Assembly: GCA_001972305.1 (NCBI GenBank)
Contig: BDDD01000171.1
Span: 361,882 to 425,881 of the forward strand
DNA: 64,000 nucleotides
From: Cephalotus follicularis
Taxonomy: Eukaryota; Streptophyta; Magnoliopsida; Oxalidales; Cephalotaceae
Direction of reading: 5' to 3'
In this document: piece after piece, positions 33,381 to 46,182 of the stretch
Numbering within the stretch: position 1 is the first letter of the stretch
How the letters are laid out: every line of letters begins with the position of its first letter
Translations under genes and position numbers: made by a program
The notes under the pieces: generated by a model
What the model saw: the letters and a program-made list of their open reading frames with translations, nothing else
The model's database searches: none
What the model was told of the DNA's origin: nothing

Positions 33381-36013
33381 ATCTATGGTTTTTCTGCTAG
33401 AGTGTTGTTGGATTCTGGAGCATCACATTCTTTTATATCTGCACGTTTTGCATCTTGTTTAGATGTCTCCCCTGACTGCATGTCAGATATGCTTGATGTG
33501 AGTACACCGACAGGGACTTCTATGTACACTGACTCGATATATAGGAGTTGTGAGATGTCTATGGCATGCATTTCTTTGTATGCTGATTTGATAATACTGC
33601 CTATCCGTGACTTGGTTGTTATACTGGGGATGGATTGGCTATCAGCACACCGTGCTCGCATGGATTGTTATAATACAACTGTGGATTTTTGTCTGCCCGA
33701 CGGAACGACATTCCAGTTCAAGGGAGACAAAGGGTTCTCGACACCGATCGTATCCTTTATTCGAGCATCGAAATATCTAGAGAAGGGATGCGAGGGATAC
33801 CTGGCTTATGTGATTGATCGAAGGAAAGAGAAAGGTTTGAGTATGGAGGAAATTTCGGTTGTGTGTGAATTTCCGGATGTGTTTCTTGATGACTTGGGGT
33901 CTTTACCACCGAGGAGGAGTATGGAGTTCGTTATTGATCTTGTTCCTGGAATGGCTCCTATCTCTAAATCACCTTATCGGATGGCTCCTGCCGAGTTGCG
34001 AGAGCTAAAGTTACAATTACAAGACCTTATTGATAAGGGTTTTGTTAGACTCAGTGTTTCTTCGTGGGGTACGCCTGTGTTATTTGTCAAGAAGAAGGAT
34101 GTGTCGATGAGGCTTTGCATCGACTACAGAATGTTGAAGAAGGCAACTATCAAGAACAAGTATCCTTTACCCCACATCGAGGATTTGTTTGACCAGTTGC
34201 AAGGATCAAGGGTGTTTTCCAAGCTCAATTTGAGGTCGGGTTATCACCAACTGAGAGTAAGGGAGGGAGACATTAAGAAGACTGCCTTCTGGACACGGTA
34301 TGGTCATTACGAGTTCTTGGTGATGCCGTTTGGTGTTACCAATGCACCGGCAGCTTTCATGTCATTGATGAATGACGTATTTCGACCATACCTGGATCAA
34401 TTTGTCGTAGTGTTTATTGATGACATACTGGTATATTCAAGGAGTGAGGAGGAACACACTCATCATCTGAGGCTAGTATTGCAGGTTCTCAGAGAGCATC
34501 GGTTGTACGCCAAGTTCAGGAAGTGTGAATTCTGGCTTGATCATGTGATCTTTCTCGGTCACATCGTATCTGGGGAAGGCTTGACGGTGGATCCGTCAAA
34601 GACTGAAGTTGTGCGAGACTGACCGCAACCAAGAAACGTAATTGAAGTACGTAGTTTCCTTGGCTTGGCAGGGTATTACAGGAGGTTTATCCAAAAATTT
34701 TCAAGGATAGCCGTGCCTTTGACTAGACATACCCAGAAGAAGACCTTATTTGTCTGGGACGAATATTGTGAAGCTAGTTTTTATGAACTGAAGGATCGGT
34801 TGGTTTCCGCTCCTATCTTGGCATTACCTGATGTAATGAGGGCTTTGTAGTCTATAGTGATGCATCGGGCAAGGGCTTGGGCTGTGTGCTGATGCACCGA
34901 GGAAGGGTGATCGCTTATGCTTCCAGAAAGCTAAAGTCGTATGAAGAAAACTACCCCTCACATGACCTTGAACTTGCAGCTATTATCTTCGCCCTTCGAA
35001 AGTGGAGGAACTATCTTTATGGTCCGCAGTTTGAGATCTTTACAGATCATAAGAGTTTGAGGTACCTGTTCTGTCAGGATACACTGAACATGAGGCAATG
35101 AAGATGGGTACAATTCTTTAACAATTATGATTGCAGTGTTCAGTACCACCCAGGGAAAGCGAATGTGGTCGCTGATGCCTTGAATCGCAAGGCTATGATA
35201 GCCAGTACGATGGTGTAGCAATGGAAGATATTAGAGGACTTCCAAGAGTGGTTTCTGTTTAATCAGTCACCTGGAGTGTTTATGGCTAGCATGAGAGTAC
35301 AGCCAGTTTTGCTTGACGAAATAAAGAACGCTCAAGCACACGATCCAGAATTGCAAAAGATTCGAGAGAATCTGGACTCAGAGTCTGATTTTTGGATACA
35401 TTCCTATGGTGTGTTAAGATTTTGGGGACGGGTCTGTCTTCCGAATGAACATGGGTTGAAGAGTGAGTTGCTTTAAGTGACTCATAGATCTCAGTACACC
35501 ATTCAGCCTGGTAGCACAAAAATGTACCAAGACATAAAGAGGGATTACTGGTGGCCTGGCATGAAACGAGAGATCGCTGAGTATGTGGCAAGGTGTTTGA
35601 CTTGCCAGACAGTTAAGGCCGAGCACCAGAGACCGACAGGGTTGCTACAGCCTTTACCAATTCCAAAGTGGAAGTGGGATCATGTTACGATGGATTTTGT
35701 TTCGGGTTTTCCTCTGACTCGAAATTGTCACAATGACGTGTGGGTTATCGTGGATAGACTCACCAAATCAGCGCACTTTCTACCTACACACGTTACTGAT
35801 TCTGCGAGCAAGCGGGCTCGTTTGTATGTGAAGGAGATAGTGAGGTTACACGATGTTCCAGTAAGCATCATATGTGATAGGGATGCCATCTTCACTTCAA
35901 ACTTTTGGAAGAGATTTCAGGCAGCTTTCGGGACGAAACTGAACCTGAGTACTGCCTTTCACCCTCAGACTAATGGGCAGTCTGAGCGTACCATCCAGAC
36001 CTTGGAGGATATG
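33381..36013 (+). pseudogene. Gypsy-1 protease-RT-RNase H-integrase, up to the solo LTR
   Basis: Protease [11 protein letters not shown] near 33408. RT includes [50 protein letters not shown] and catalytic FIDDILVYS near 34412. A TGA at about 34620, a frameshift near 34845 and a TGA near 35099 break RT and RNase H ([25 protein letters not shown]). In the integrase zinc finger one His is lost (TIQPGS where Gypsy-3b has SIHPGS); CLTC is kept. The core keeps D-35-E (CDRDAIFTS to NGQSE). It is cut after LEDM at 36013. Confidence 0.9.
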
Positions 36014-39000
36014 TGTAATACCCCGTTCGTTCACGTGCATATTTTCGGATTTTAAATTTGATTTATTTGGTTGTGTTGGCATAATGTGATCTTTGGGCTA
36101 TATAATTTTAAAATAAGGCTCCTCATATTTATTAGAATATGATTGTTGGAAAAGTAAAAATTTAATGTTTTGTTATTATATTGGTTGGACTATGTACATG
36201 AATAACTAAAATTAATTGAATTATATTTTGTATAAATATAATATCAGTTATTATTATTATTTTGGCCTATTTTAATTTATGAGCTATATGATATTATAAT
36301 TTTTGGGCTTTTATGACTTAGGCTAAATAATACCATCTTTGGGCTTTTGCTAAATTATTGGAATAGGGATTATGGGAAAGATAAAATCAATTGTTTGTAT
36401 TATAAATTAGTTTAATTATTAATATGGCAAAAGTGTATTATATTGGAAATAAAATAAATGAATTATGGCAATTTTATTGTTTTCCCTTTTCTTCCCTCCC
36501 TTTCCCGTTTTCTTCCTTCTTCCTTCCCAAAAACAGATTTCCTTCCTTCTTTATCACCCTCAATCCCTAAATTATGCCCTATTTCCACATTATATCAGAT
36601 TTGGATTCCTTTTCTGCATTACCATGACCTAAATTACCTTTCCCATATTGTATATGTATGCCATTATCCATTGTTTGTGCCTCCATTGTGTGTCTCTCTC
36701 CTAGTAGCCGAATTTGCAAGGATTAGAGCCTGTTTTTGTCTTCTTTGCTTCACTGAATCAGGTTTGTTCCTCTGTTATTATGGTTTAACAATTAAATTAG
36801 TTTAATGACAGTCGAATTTTATTGCATGATTGGTTGCTAGCAAGTTTTAGTTTTGATTCCTGCCATGTATGTTGGTTAATGTTTATGAGATTCTTAGCAA
36901 GCCTTGAAGTGTCTAGTAATGGTTATAAAAAGATTTTGAAACTAGAAATTGGTATATGACAGAAATTGATTAATAGTTATGCATGCTATGAAGTAGAATT
37001 TTGCTTCCTTCAAAAGAAAGATTACCCATTGCATGAACTTTTTGATTCTGGATGTTTAAATGCCACGGTTAAGTCACATGAGACCTATATAAGTGTTTAA
37101 AATCATCTAGTAATGTAGTAAAACGGTTTTGACAGAAAATTGACATAGGATTGTTAGATTTTTTGCTGTTCTGTCGAGCAAAACAGTCGACTGTCCATTT
37201 AAACAGTCGACTGTTAGCCATTGAGTAGTCGACTGCCTCTTGAAACAGTCGACTGTTTTGCCTTGCACAGTCAACTAGACCCCCTGTCACAGTCGACTGG
37301 ATTCAACCCAGTTTGAGTAGTTGGCTGCCTATGCCACACAGTCGACTGCAACCTTTGAGTAGTCGACTGGATCTTGATACAGTCGACTGGTTTTGTCCAG
37401 TGAATTTTCTGGTTTTAAGTTTTGTAATCCGTTTGTTCGTCTAATGATTTGGGGTATGTTTTAAACACTGTTAAATTACTGTTTGATGTTTGGAAGTGAT
37501 ATTTGAATGCTTATATGAATGATATTGCATCTTTTAGATTTTTGTGCTTCGAGGGACTTTTTAAAATTGTTGATCAATTCGTCTATCTTTGTTGTGATCG
37601 CCCAAGGTGCGGATTTTCTGCTCTTTGGCTTATTCCTTTGGTTTTACTGAAATAAATTAAAAAATGTTTTTGTACGGATGTTTCGTTCCTTGATACCCTC
37701 CTATCGTTTTTATTGTAGTAAATAAAAGATAGTTTTACTTTATGAATAACGTACGGATTCTTCGTTCTTGGCTTATTCCTTGGCTATCTGTTTATCAAAC
37801 TAAAATTAGTTTTAATTTATGATCTTGTTTTATAGACTTGATTATATTTTATGATATGTCACGTAAATAAATTAGTTTTTGACATTTTATAAAATTAAAT
37901 ATTCCTAATTATATTTTTATGCTAAGATACGTTACGATATTTATGAAATGATCATCTCTTTATAGCGAAAATAATAAATGAGTTGGTGCTATGTAATGAT
38001 TTTGCTATGTCCAGAATATGTTTAGAAAATGTGTTTACGTTTTTTTTTAAAATTGTTTTTAGAAAGAAAGCAATGTTTTTGAAAAAGGATATACACAGAG
38101 ATATTTCCTACCTATGGAGGTACCATAGGCATGTCGTGGGCCTGGCACTGGGGCATGACACTGTCGTAGCGGTGTGATTTGACTACGGCGTCTCTCTATG
38201 TTTTGAATAAATCCCATGAGGAAGATTTATGGATCCAATATGTGTGATAGAGGCGTATGGGTATACTCTAGTATCCGATATGTTAAGGATTTGGATTTTG
38301 GGGATTTATTGTGTAGTGCCGTACACGTCTTTCCATTTGGCATGTGGGCCTTGCAAACCCCTTGCAACTACGCATACGTGTATGCGCTTTGGATCTCTGA
38401 GATGAGATTTTGGAAATCGGATAAGTCTCTGTTTGTTTTTCGTTTTGAATATGTTTTGTGATTTTGAACTTGGCTTATGTTTTGAAATTGAATAACGCTT
38501 TTAAAATTAGATATTCATTTTGAATTGATTGAATGACTCTCACCTTCTCGCTTTTGAAATTAATGTTAAATTATTTTATGTATAAAGTATATGATATTTG
38601 AAGATTCGGGTATTTTCTATCTTTTAAAATTATCGTTTCATGTTTTATGATTCTATATCCGTACTGAGGTTTGCTCAGTCGCGTTTTTGTTTCCATGCGG
38701 CAGGTATCCTGGGACAGCATCCGGGCAATGTGTGATGAGCGAGATGTCACCCATGATAAGGATCACTTAGGAGATGGAACCGTTTATGCTTAGTTATTTT
38801 ATGGTCATGTTAGGACCCCCTATTAAAACAATATTATGTCTTTCAGTTTATGACTTAGAATTATGTTTAAGCTTTTGGTTTATGTTTAACTATGTTTAAG
38901 TTTTAGATTATGAATAAAGTTTTCAGACTATGTCTTAGATTATATTTGTTATGTTTACACCATCACGCAATTTGAATAAAAGATGAGTTAATATTTGATA

Positions 39001-39147
39001 GTAAGAATAAAGGCGAACATTGATTTATAGTTAAAAATGAATTAATAATCTGATAAAAGGAATAAAATTGAATCATGTTATAAGATAGGTTATGTTTAGT
39101 CTCGGATTAGGACCCGTAACGACTCCCGCCGTTCGGGGGGTGTTACA
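36014..39147 (+). mobile_element. 3.1-kb Gypsy-type solo LTR inside the Gypsy-1 integrase
   Basis: Starts TGTAATACCCCG and ends GGGGGGTGTTACA, with exact 5-bp duplications ATATG at 36009-36013 and 39148-39152. Removing it rejoins the integrase reading frame. The block at 38112-38180 (a TACC...CATAGGCATG stretch, then GCGGTGTGATTTGACTAC) is the same as the reverse complement of 41620-41700 in the Gypsy-2 LTR, so it is a relative of Gypsy-2. It has a CAGTCGACTG array. No internal coding is present; ORFs at 36458-36805 and 38216-38461 show no domain. Confidence 0.9.
37170..37392. repeat. CAGTCGACTG palindrome array (solo LTR)
   Basis: About ten units, with cores near 37187, 37207, 37229, 37249, 37271, 37293, 37321 (degenerate), 37342, 37363 and 37383. 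Spacing is 20-22 bp except one interval of about 28. It lies about 1.17-1.38 kb from the LTR start; no proximal array is seen in this LTR. Confidence 0.92.
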
Positions 39148-39152
39148 ATATG

Positions 39153-39869
39153 CTACGGGCTTGCGTTATTGACTTTGCTGGTACATGGGAGGATCACATT
39201 CCTTTGATAGAGTTCTCTTATAATAACAGCTATCATTCTAGTATCGGCATGGCACCGTTTGAAGCGATGTATGGGAGGAAGTGTAGATCTTCTGTTTGTT
39301 GGGATGAGGTCGGGGAGCAACCTTTACTCGGGACTGAGTTAGTGGAGGAAACTTCAAAAAAGATCAGAATGATTAAAGATAAGTTGCTTGCTGCTCAGAG
39401 CTGATTAAAGAGCTACGTGGACAGTGTCAAGAGGAAGCCTTTGACCTTCAATGTTGGTGATCATGTTTTCTTAAAGGTTTCACCATGGAAGGGCGTGCAA
39501 AGGTTTGGGAAAAAGGGCAAATTAGCTCCACGCTATATTGGTCCTTTTGAGATTTTGGAGAGAGTTGGGGAGGTAGGCTACAAGCTTGCCTTGCCTCATG
39601 CACTGTCAAATGTGCACGACGTCTTTCATGTATCTATGCTGAGGAGATATATCCCAGATCCATCACATGTCCTGGATTATGATACTGTTCCTGTACGAGA
39701 TGACTTATCTTGTGAGGAGTTGCCTGTCCGGATTCTAGATTGGAAGACGCAGACTTCGAGGAACCGAACCATCTCCATGGTCAAGGTTCAATGGTAGTTA
39801 CACCGACCGGATGAAGCCAATTGGGAACGTGAGGATGATGTTCGAGAACGTTACCCACATTTATTTTAG
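39153..39869 (+). pseudogene. Gypsy-1 integrase C-terminus with chromodomain-like tail
   Basis: Directly continues the frame broken at 36013. FSYNNSYHSSIGMAPFEAMYGRKC is readable in outline near 39210-39280. A stop follows at about 39403 (QS, then TGA). GPFEILERVGEVGYKLALP and HVSMLRRYIPDPSHV make up the GPF/GPY region. The tail EELPVRILDWKTQTSRNRT onward, with a TAG near 39796, aligns with the chromodomain-like C-terminus of Gypsy-2. The final stop is TAG at 39867-39869. Confidence 0.85.
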
Positions 39870-39903
39870 TGTTGTTTTAATTTCGAGGACGAAATTTCTA
39901 GAA

Positions 39904-39914
39904 TGAAGGGTGGA
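39904..39914 (+). other. Polypurine tract (Gypsy-1)
   Basis: TGAAGGGTGGA immediately before the 3' LTR TGTAACGCCC at 39915. Confidence 0.85.
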
Positions 39915-40851
39915 TGTAACGCCCAAGATTTTCGTTATTGTAATATTTCAATTAGAAATGTAACTTTATCGAGGAATTAATGAGAATAATGAAATTTCTG
40001 ACTTTAATGATGTTTTCCAAACTCTAATGATGTTGATTTTGGAATACAAATGCTAGAGAAATGTTAAAAGTGTAAGATTAAGTCAAAACAGCACAGTTTT
40101 GAGGCTAAAGCGTCGATGCCTTGAGGGGAGCGTCGACGCCTAAGAAATTAAAACGCGCGCTTAATTCAAACACATAAGCGTCGACGCCTGCATGTAAACG
40201 TCGATGCTTTGCATCGTGGTTCTGGTACACACAAACAACAGATAGACGTGTCACATGGTGGCATGTTTCTGCCACTTATCAAGCGTCTTGGCAGGCACTT
40301 TGGGGACATGTTATGCATGCAATGTAACATCTGACTTACCAGAACTTGACAAGCACTGAAGAGAGAAAGAATCTCTGAGTGCATGGCTTGTGAGGAGGAA
40401 GAATGCAACACCTATTGCGTCAAGCTTGCATGAAGGGGAGAGACTTGAACTGGTGGGCATATGCAGATGAAACAAAGACGAAATCTGCATAAAAGTTGAC
40501 TCCTCTCACCCCCTCTCATCTGTTACTAAAAGCCAAAGGATTTAGTGACACTGTGAGTGACTAAGGAGAGCAGAAAATTAGAGAGAGGAAGTCCAACCAC
40601 CATTGTTGAGCAAAGGAAACTTGGAACTTGGACAACGACTGTGGAGCGAACCAGGGAGCTTTCAGGCCAAACCTGGGGACTCAAAGTGACTGACAGGATA
40701 CTAAAAGAGGTGGACTTTCGGCTTCTAACTTGAGGCCAGAGGTAGGGGAAGCCATAATTGTATTTTATGTTCAATGATTGGTGTTTGTTCAGTGATGTTT
40801 ATACATGGATTTCATGGCCTGTTGAACTGTCTTTGATCACTAAAATGATAC
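39915..40851 (+). repeat. Gypsy-1 3' LTR, first part
   Basis: Starts TGTAACGCCCAAG. Interrupted by Gypsy-2 after GATAC (40847-40851). A TATA-like CATAAAAG lies at 40489, in a context (ATCTGCATAAAA then CT-rich) shared with Gypsy-3 at 51036. This is a plausible promoter about 570 bp into the LTR. No gene is seen. Confidence 0.87.
40107..40212. repeat. GTCGAC-core palindrome array (Gypsy-1 3' LTR, proximal)
   Basis: Cores near 40113, 40133, 40181 and 40201; spacings 20, 48 and 20 bp. The Gypsy-3 proximal array begins with 21, 48 and 19 bp. Confidence 0.87.
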
Positions 40852-42227
40852 TGTAACACCCCCGATGATGGGAGCCCTTACAGGTCATAATACCAAACTG
40901 AAACATAACAAAAATCTAAACAAGAGACTGATACGAAACGGATGTGGTGGTCTGAAAGCATATCTTATAACAATTGATTTAAACAAAAGCTGAAATTTTA
41001 AACAGTCATAAATAAAAACGAATCGAAATCCGATATCCAAATACTGAAATCATAACTGAAACAAAAACCAAAGTCTGAAACTGTTTCTAATGAAAACTAA
41101 TCCGATACTACTGGAAAACACAAGATCCAACTCCTAGCTGATACTCTAACAAGTGGGTAATTCTCATCACACGTTTCCCCCATCTTTCTGAAAACCTGCC
41201 GCATAGAAACAAAAAACGCGGCTGAGTAAACCTCAGTACGGATAAGGAATTAAAACAGTAAACGATAAACAAAATAATTTGAACTTTAAATTCAGTAAAG
41301 TAACATAGTAAATATTCTTGAAAAGTAAAACAGAATATTTAAAAACGAGCAGTTATAAAATCATCATAACTTACGAAAAACATAATATCATAATGCAAAA
41401 CATTATCTGACTCATAATTCCATAACAGAGAATTTCTGACATACATACATATATAGGTGCAAGGGGTTCGCGAGGCCCACATGCTCTGACGGAAAAGTCG
41501 TGTACGGCACTACACAAACAATCCCAATACTGAATACTGAATTTTGTCAATAACTAGAGTATACTCATACGCCTCAAAAGGATCCATATCCTACCCTCAG
41601 GATACATATTTAAAAGAGACGTCGTAGACCGATCACACCGCCACGGTAGGTGTCATGTCCTCTGTGCCAAAGAACATGCCTATGATACCTCATAGGTAGG
41701 GTTTTTCTCTGTATGTTATTATGCTAAAAACATTGTTTTAATCTAAAACAATTTTAACAATTTCTAAACAATTTCTGATCTTATCTGAAAACAAAATCTT
41801 AACTATATCTGAAGTTAACATACTCCGAAAGTGGAAGCCATGTTAATATTTTTTATATATATAGTGAGAAACACGCAGATGAAAACCCATATCCGATGTA
41901 ACAATACTAAAATTCATTTAGATAAGATTATTACCAAAACGAGAATATCCGTATCAAAACACGAGTTTTATTGCTAATAAAACCAGGAACATAGATCCAT
42001 TCGATAAAACGTACAAAATCATTAGTTAATGAAAGTTTAATCGAAGGAGTACCAAAGAACGAAGAATCCGTACCTTAGCTGATCGAACAATCTAAACAAA
42101 TACGAATACCGGACAAAAGTATCCTAGAAGTGTCCTAGACTCCACCAGGAATGATATTAAGACCTAAACATACGAGTCCAGACATCATATTGCATAAAAG
42201 AAATCAAAACATCAAAAATGTCATAAA

Positions 42228-42362
42228 GCGTCGACCATTTGTTCCTTGGCGTCGACGGTTTAATAGCAAAAAGGGACAAAGCGTAGAGCCAAGAGTCGAC
42301 AGACTAAGGCATAAAACAACACAAAGCGGCGACGGTTAGAACTAAAGCGTCGACGGTTTGCG
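42228..42362. repeat. GTCGAC-core palindrome array (Gypsy-2 left LTR, distal)
   Basis: Units of the form AAGCGTCGACGGTTT, with cores near 42231, 42252, 42296, 42330 (GGCGAC variant) and 42350. It lies about 1.0-1.15 kb from the LTR start on the minus strand (43383). Confidence 0.85.
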
Positions 42363-43114
42363 TCAGACACAGCATACCAATAGCAGAAAGTAGTTTCAAT
42401 TTCATGAATAATCCGATTTTTGATAAACACAATGCATAACTAACAACATTTAGGTTCAGTGACATGTTATATTACTTCAAAAACGCCAGAATAACCTTAT
42501 GATTTCATACAGAGAGTAAAATCCATTTTGAAACCTAATTTTTTTTTCATATAAATAGTTTATGCAACCATAACAAAATTTCGAATTTCTTTTGTTTAAA
42601 TCATAAAACCAGTGACATATACATATATCTACCTTCGTCAATAGTATAATTTCTTTGTTTTTACGGATTAACATCACTAGTTATGCATAAAACTCATGAA
42701 TGAACATATAAAAACAACAACAGAATTTAGTTTTAACAAGCTCCCAAAATCATGCTCTAGATCATGTTATAGTCGTTTTAACACGAATTAAAAGATGATA
42801 CAGAAATTATATAGTATGAACTACAATTTTCGTTTAGATATTACCTCCAGAAAACGTCGAAATCAGTGTAGAAAATGGCTTGTAAGGTTGTTGTTTGTTT
42901 GTCAAAAGTGCAGAAAAGGTTTATGCTTTTTAAGACGATTTTGTCTGGTTAATGTACAAATCCACATTTTAATTGTCAAAATCAGTATATTAGGACATTA
43001 CCATACTAACCAAAACGCGTCTAACACTTAAGGAAATCGGATAGCCAGAAAAAGGAAAGAAGTCAACCTTCCAAAAACACTGTCACCGTCCAAACTGATA
43101 TGGAAAGCCGAACA

Positions 43115-43258
43115 AAGCGTCGACTGTTTACTTAAAGCGTCAACGGTTAAGCACATAAATAAAAAACGAGTCGAAGTCAAACATTTAGGCATCGACGTGC
43201 CACCCAGCAGCCAAAGCGTCGGCGGTTCTAAAGAGAGCGTCGGCGCTTTGTGCCCAGA
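43115..43258. repeat. GTCGAC-core palindrome array (Gypsy-2 left LTR, proximal)
   Basis: Cores near 43120, 43140, 43171, 43192, 43219 and 43240; spacings 20, 31, 21, 27 and 21 bp. It lies 125-270 bp from the minus-strand LTR start. Confidence 0.88.
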
Positions 43259-43383
43259 AAATAACAAAAATAACATAACTCAAGCAAAATCAAAAAGGTC
43301 CACAAACCATAGCATAAATAAAAAGGGATATGATGCCAAACAATAAACATATAAACATGTCATCACAGAAACGGGATATTACA

Positions 43384-43395
43384 TCCACCCCCCTT
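43384..43395 (-). other. Polypurine tract (Gypsy-2)
   Basis: The minus strand reads AAGGGGGGTGGA, directly abutting the 3' LTR. Confidence 0.88.
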
Positions 43396-43429
43396 AAAAA
43401 GGATTTCGTCCTGAAATCATAACTATACC

Positions 43430-45026
43430 TTATTCAAACAAGCGAGGATATTCTTCCCGAATATGCTCCTCCAACTCCCAAGTAGCTTCGCTTTTGGGAT
43501 GATTCTTCCATAAGACTTTTACAAAAGGGATAGTCTTACTATGAGTAACCCTCTCCTGTCTGTGCAAAATAGCCTCAGCTTCCTCATCGCAAGACAAGTC
43601 TTCACGAATGCAATCAAAAGGGTAGTGAACCACGTGCAAGGGATGGTACTGGTAACCCCTCAACATAGACACATGGAACACATTATGTACATGAGATAAC
43701 TGTGGAGGCAAAGCTAATCGGTAAGCAACCGCTCCAACCTTTTCCAGAATTTCAAATGGTCCAATAAACCGTGGACTCAACTTTCCCTTCAGCCCGAACC
43801 TCCGAACTCCTTTCCAAGGTGAAACTTTCAGAAACACGTGTTCACCAACTCTAAATTCCAATTCCCTCTGATGTTTGTCTGCATAACTCTTCTGTCGGGA
43901 TTGAGCTTCTTTCAGTCTTTCTCTAGCTACAGTCACTTTTTCAGTAGTGATCTGAACTAGCTCAGGTCCTTCAATACCTCTCTCGCCAACCTCATCCCAA
44001 CATGTCGGAGACCGACATTTTCTCCCATAAAATTCCTCAAATGGAGCCATCCGAATGCTAGCATGCCAACTATTATTATATGCGAACTCCACCAAGCTCA
44101 AATACTCATCCAGTTTCCCGCCCACTCTAACGCACAAGACCTTAGCGTGTCTTCTAAAGTCTGGATGGTCCTCTCCGATTGTCCATCTGTCTGTGGGTGA
44201 AAAGCTGTACTGTAGTTAAGCCGTGTTCCACAAGCTTTCTGAAATCCCTTCCAAAATCTAGACGTGAAACAAGGATCCCTATCCGAAATAATGGATACAG
44301 GAGTCCCATGTAGTCTCACAATTTCTTGCTGAAAAACTTCCGCCAACCGGTCTACAGAAAAGTTCTCCCGGATAGCCAAGAAATGTGCTGATTTAGTCAA
44401 ACGATCCACCACTACCTAGATGGTATCATTTCTTTTAAATGTCCTTGGCAATCCCATAACAAAGTCCATTGCTATGCTCTCCCATTTCCACACTGGAACT
44501 TCCAAGGGCTGTAACAAACCACTAGCTCGTTGGTGCTCAATCTTAACCTGCTGACAGATCAAACACTTCCCAACATAATCGGCTATATCCCTCTTCATTC
44601 CATTCCACCAGAAATTCCACTTCAAGTCCCTATACATTTTTGTGGAACCTGGATGTATAGAGAACGGAGAACTGTGCGCCTCAGACAAAACAGCATCTCT
44701 GACAGTAGTATCTGACGGCACACACAACCAACTACCCAACCAGATCACTCCATGCTCATCCACATGGAACGCTGACTGTTTACCCTCATCGACATTCTGG
44801 ATTAACGCCCATAGTTCACCATCATCACTCTGAGCCGTCTTAATCCGAGATATAAGGGTAGGCTCTATACTCATATTAGCCATATAACCACCAGAACCCC
44901 GAACAAACAAATTCAAATCCAAACGCTCCATATCTGCTATCAACTGCGGCTGAGTAAGCAAAGCCGCAACACTTCCAGAACTCTTCCTACTCAAAGCATC
45001 AGCTACCACATTTGCTTTACCAGGGT
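43430..45026 (-). pseudogene. Gypsy-2 RNase H end, integrase and chromodomain-like C-terminus
   Basis: On the minus strand the frame enters at the [17 protein letters not shown] junction of RNase H (about 45026). The integrase zinc finger shows SIHPGS and CLICQQ (about 44600). A TAG near 44415 follows the NDTI segment. The core from 44412 keeps D-35-E (SDRDPCFTS to DGQSE). A frameshift near 44130 precedes the C-terminal frame 44137-43430 with FAYNNSWHASIRMAPFEEFY, GPFEILEKVGAVAYRLALP and a chromodomain-like end (KTIPFVKVLWKNH...EATWELEEHIREEYP). This is Tekay/Del-like by family resemblance. Upstream RT and RNase H are deleted. Confidence 0.9.
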
Positions 45027-45197
45027 TGTAACGCCCGGTATTTTCCTGAATGTGATATTTCGATTTATGATGTAATCTTGAACTTGATTTAATGAGAATG
45101 ACAAGGTTTCAAACTCAAAAAAGGTCTCTAAACCCTAAATATTGATTAAGGATGGAATGTGTATGTCAAAAGTTTGAAACGGTGCTGTTTTTGGACA

Positions 45198-45354
45198 AAG
45201 ACATCGACGTCTTTGTAACAAATGTCGACGCCTTTGGAGACAGAGGTACACGTGAATGCTTGGGCATACGCGTCGACATGGAGAGAAGGCATCGACACCT
45301 TCTTACAAAATGGAAAAGACATCGACGTCTAAGGAAAGACGTCGACGCCTTTGT
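45198..45354. repeat. GTCGAC-core palindrome array (Gypsy-3a LTR, proximal)
   Basis: Cores near 45204, 45225, 45273, 45292, 45322 and 45342; spacings 21, 48, 19, 30 and 20 bp. The best units approach AAAGACGTCGACGTCTTT. Confidence 0.9.
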
Positions 45355-46089
45355 AGGAATGTCTGTCGAGCTTTTTCGCTGGCAGAGTAACATGCAAGGG
45401 GATTTGTTTGGAGGCTTTACCTAATGCCTTTACAAGTGCGTTATGACGTGTTGAGCATGTCGGTGTATTGCCAGGAATACTAAAACATGCCCATCACCTG
45501 GAACATGCAAGGAATATACAGCCTAACATGCAACCTGCAAAAAGGAAGAGTAGAAAACAAAAAGGAATTGCAGAAACCTGGAAAGTGGGAGAGATCTCGG
45601 GGGTGGCCTGTTAAATGTCAGCAAAAGGCTGTTGGGGGGGAGCCATCTGCATAAGAATATCCCTCCCCACTTCTCTCTCTCGTTTTAAAACACCAGAAGA
45701 AAGAAAGGAAAGAAAACAGTGAGTGTGAGAGTCACCATTACTGAGTTTGCTTGGAGCTAGAGGTTAGAGCTCGTGGGTAGCAGTTGCTAAGGGATCTTGG
45801 AGCTGTTGGTAGCCAGAACTTGGAAACTTAAAGAGGTGGACCTTCCAGTTCCTAACTTGGAACATCAAGGTAAGGGAAAGTGATGGATTTATATATGCAT
45901 TTTGAGTTCTAAGCTAATGAATGGCATGGTGAATTGCATGTTAATTATTGAATTGAGATTCTGGACTTGTTGTAGTGTTACTGTGATACACTGAGTTGAT
46001 CATGCATGTACGATTACATGAATACGTGAATCTGTTGTGTAAAGGATGGATTTGTTAATGGCTTGGTATGTTAAAATGAAATTCTGGGT

Positions 46090-46182
46090 TGTGAAGACAT
46101 CGACGCCTATGTAAAGAAGTCGATGCCTTCGTGTGGATATGTGAAAGACATCGATGTCTTTTTACTGACATCGACACCTTTT
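46090..46182. repeat. GTCGAC-core palindrome array (Gypsy-3a LTR, distal)
   Basis: Four units (GACATCGACGCC, AAGTCGATGCC, GACATCGATGTC, GACATCGACACC) about 1.06-1.16 kb from the LTR start. Confidence 0.82.

Larger units (their letters stand above)
40852..43383 (-). repeat. Gypsy-2 3' LTR (left copy, 2,532 bp)
   Basis: Plus-strand ends are TGTAACACCCCC and GGGATATTACA. It is collinear with the right copy and differs by scattered single bases and by about 147 bp near 42786-42935, which is present only here. No gene is seen. ORFs such as 43028-43276 and 42151-42339 recur in the other LTR and overlap the palindrome arrays. Confidence 0.93.

Noticed and set aside
36458-36805. 115-codon ORF with a hydrophobic N-terminus
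   Set aside because: Inside the solo LTR in a CT-rich tract. No homologous frame in the related Gypsy-2 LTR.
38216-38461. 81-codon ORF with YGSNMCDRGVWVYSSIRYVK
   Set aside because: Within the solo LTR. The related Gypsy-2 LTR segment (41500-41620) does not keep the frame.
43028-43276. Minus-strand 82-codon ORF also present at 59775-60023
   Set aside because: Its conservation only reflects LTR identity within one element. It spans the palindrome array and has no domain.
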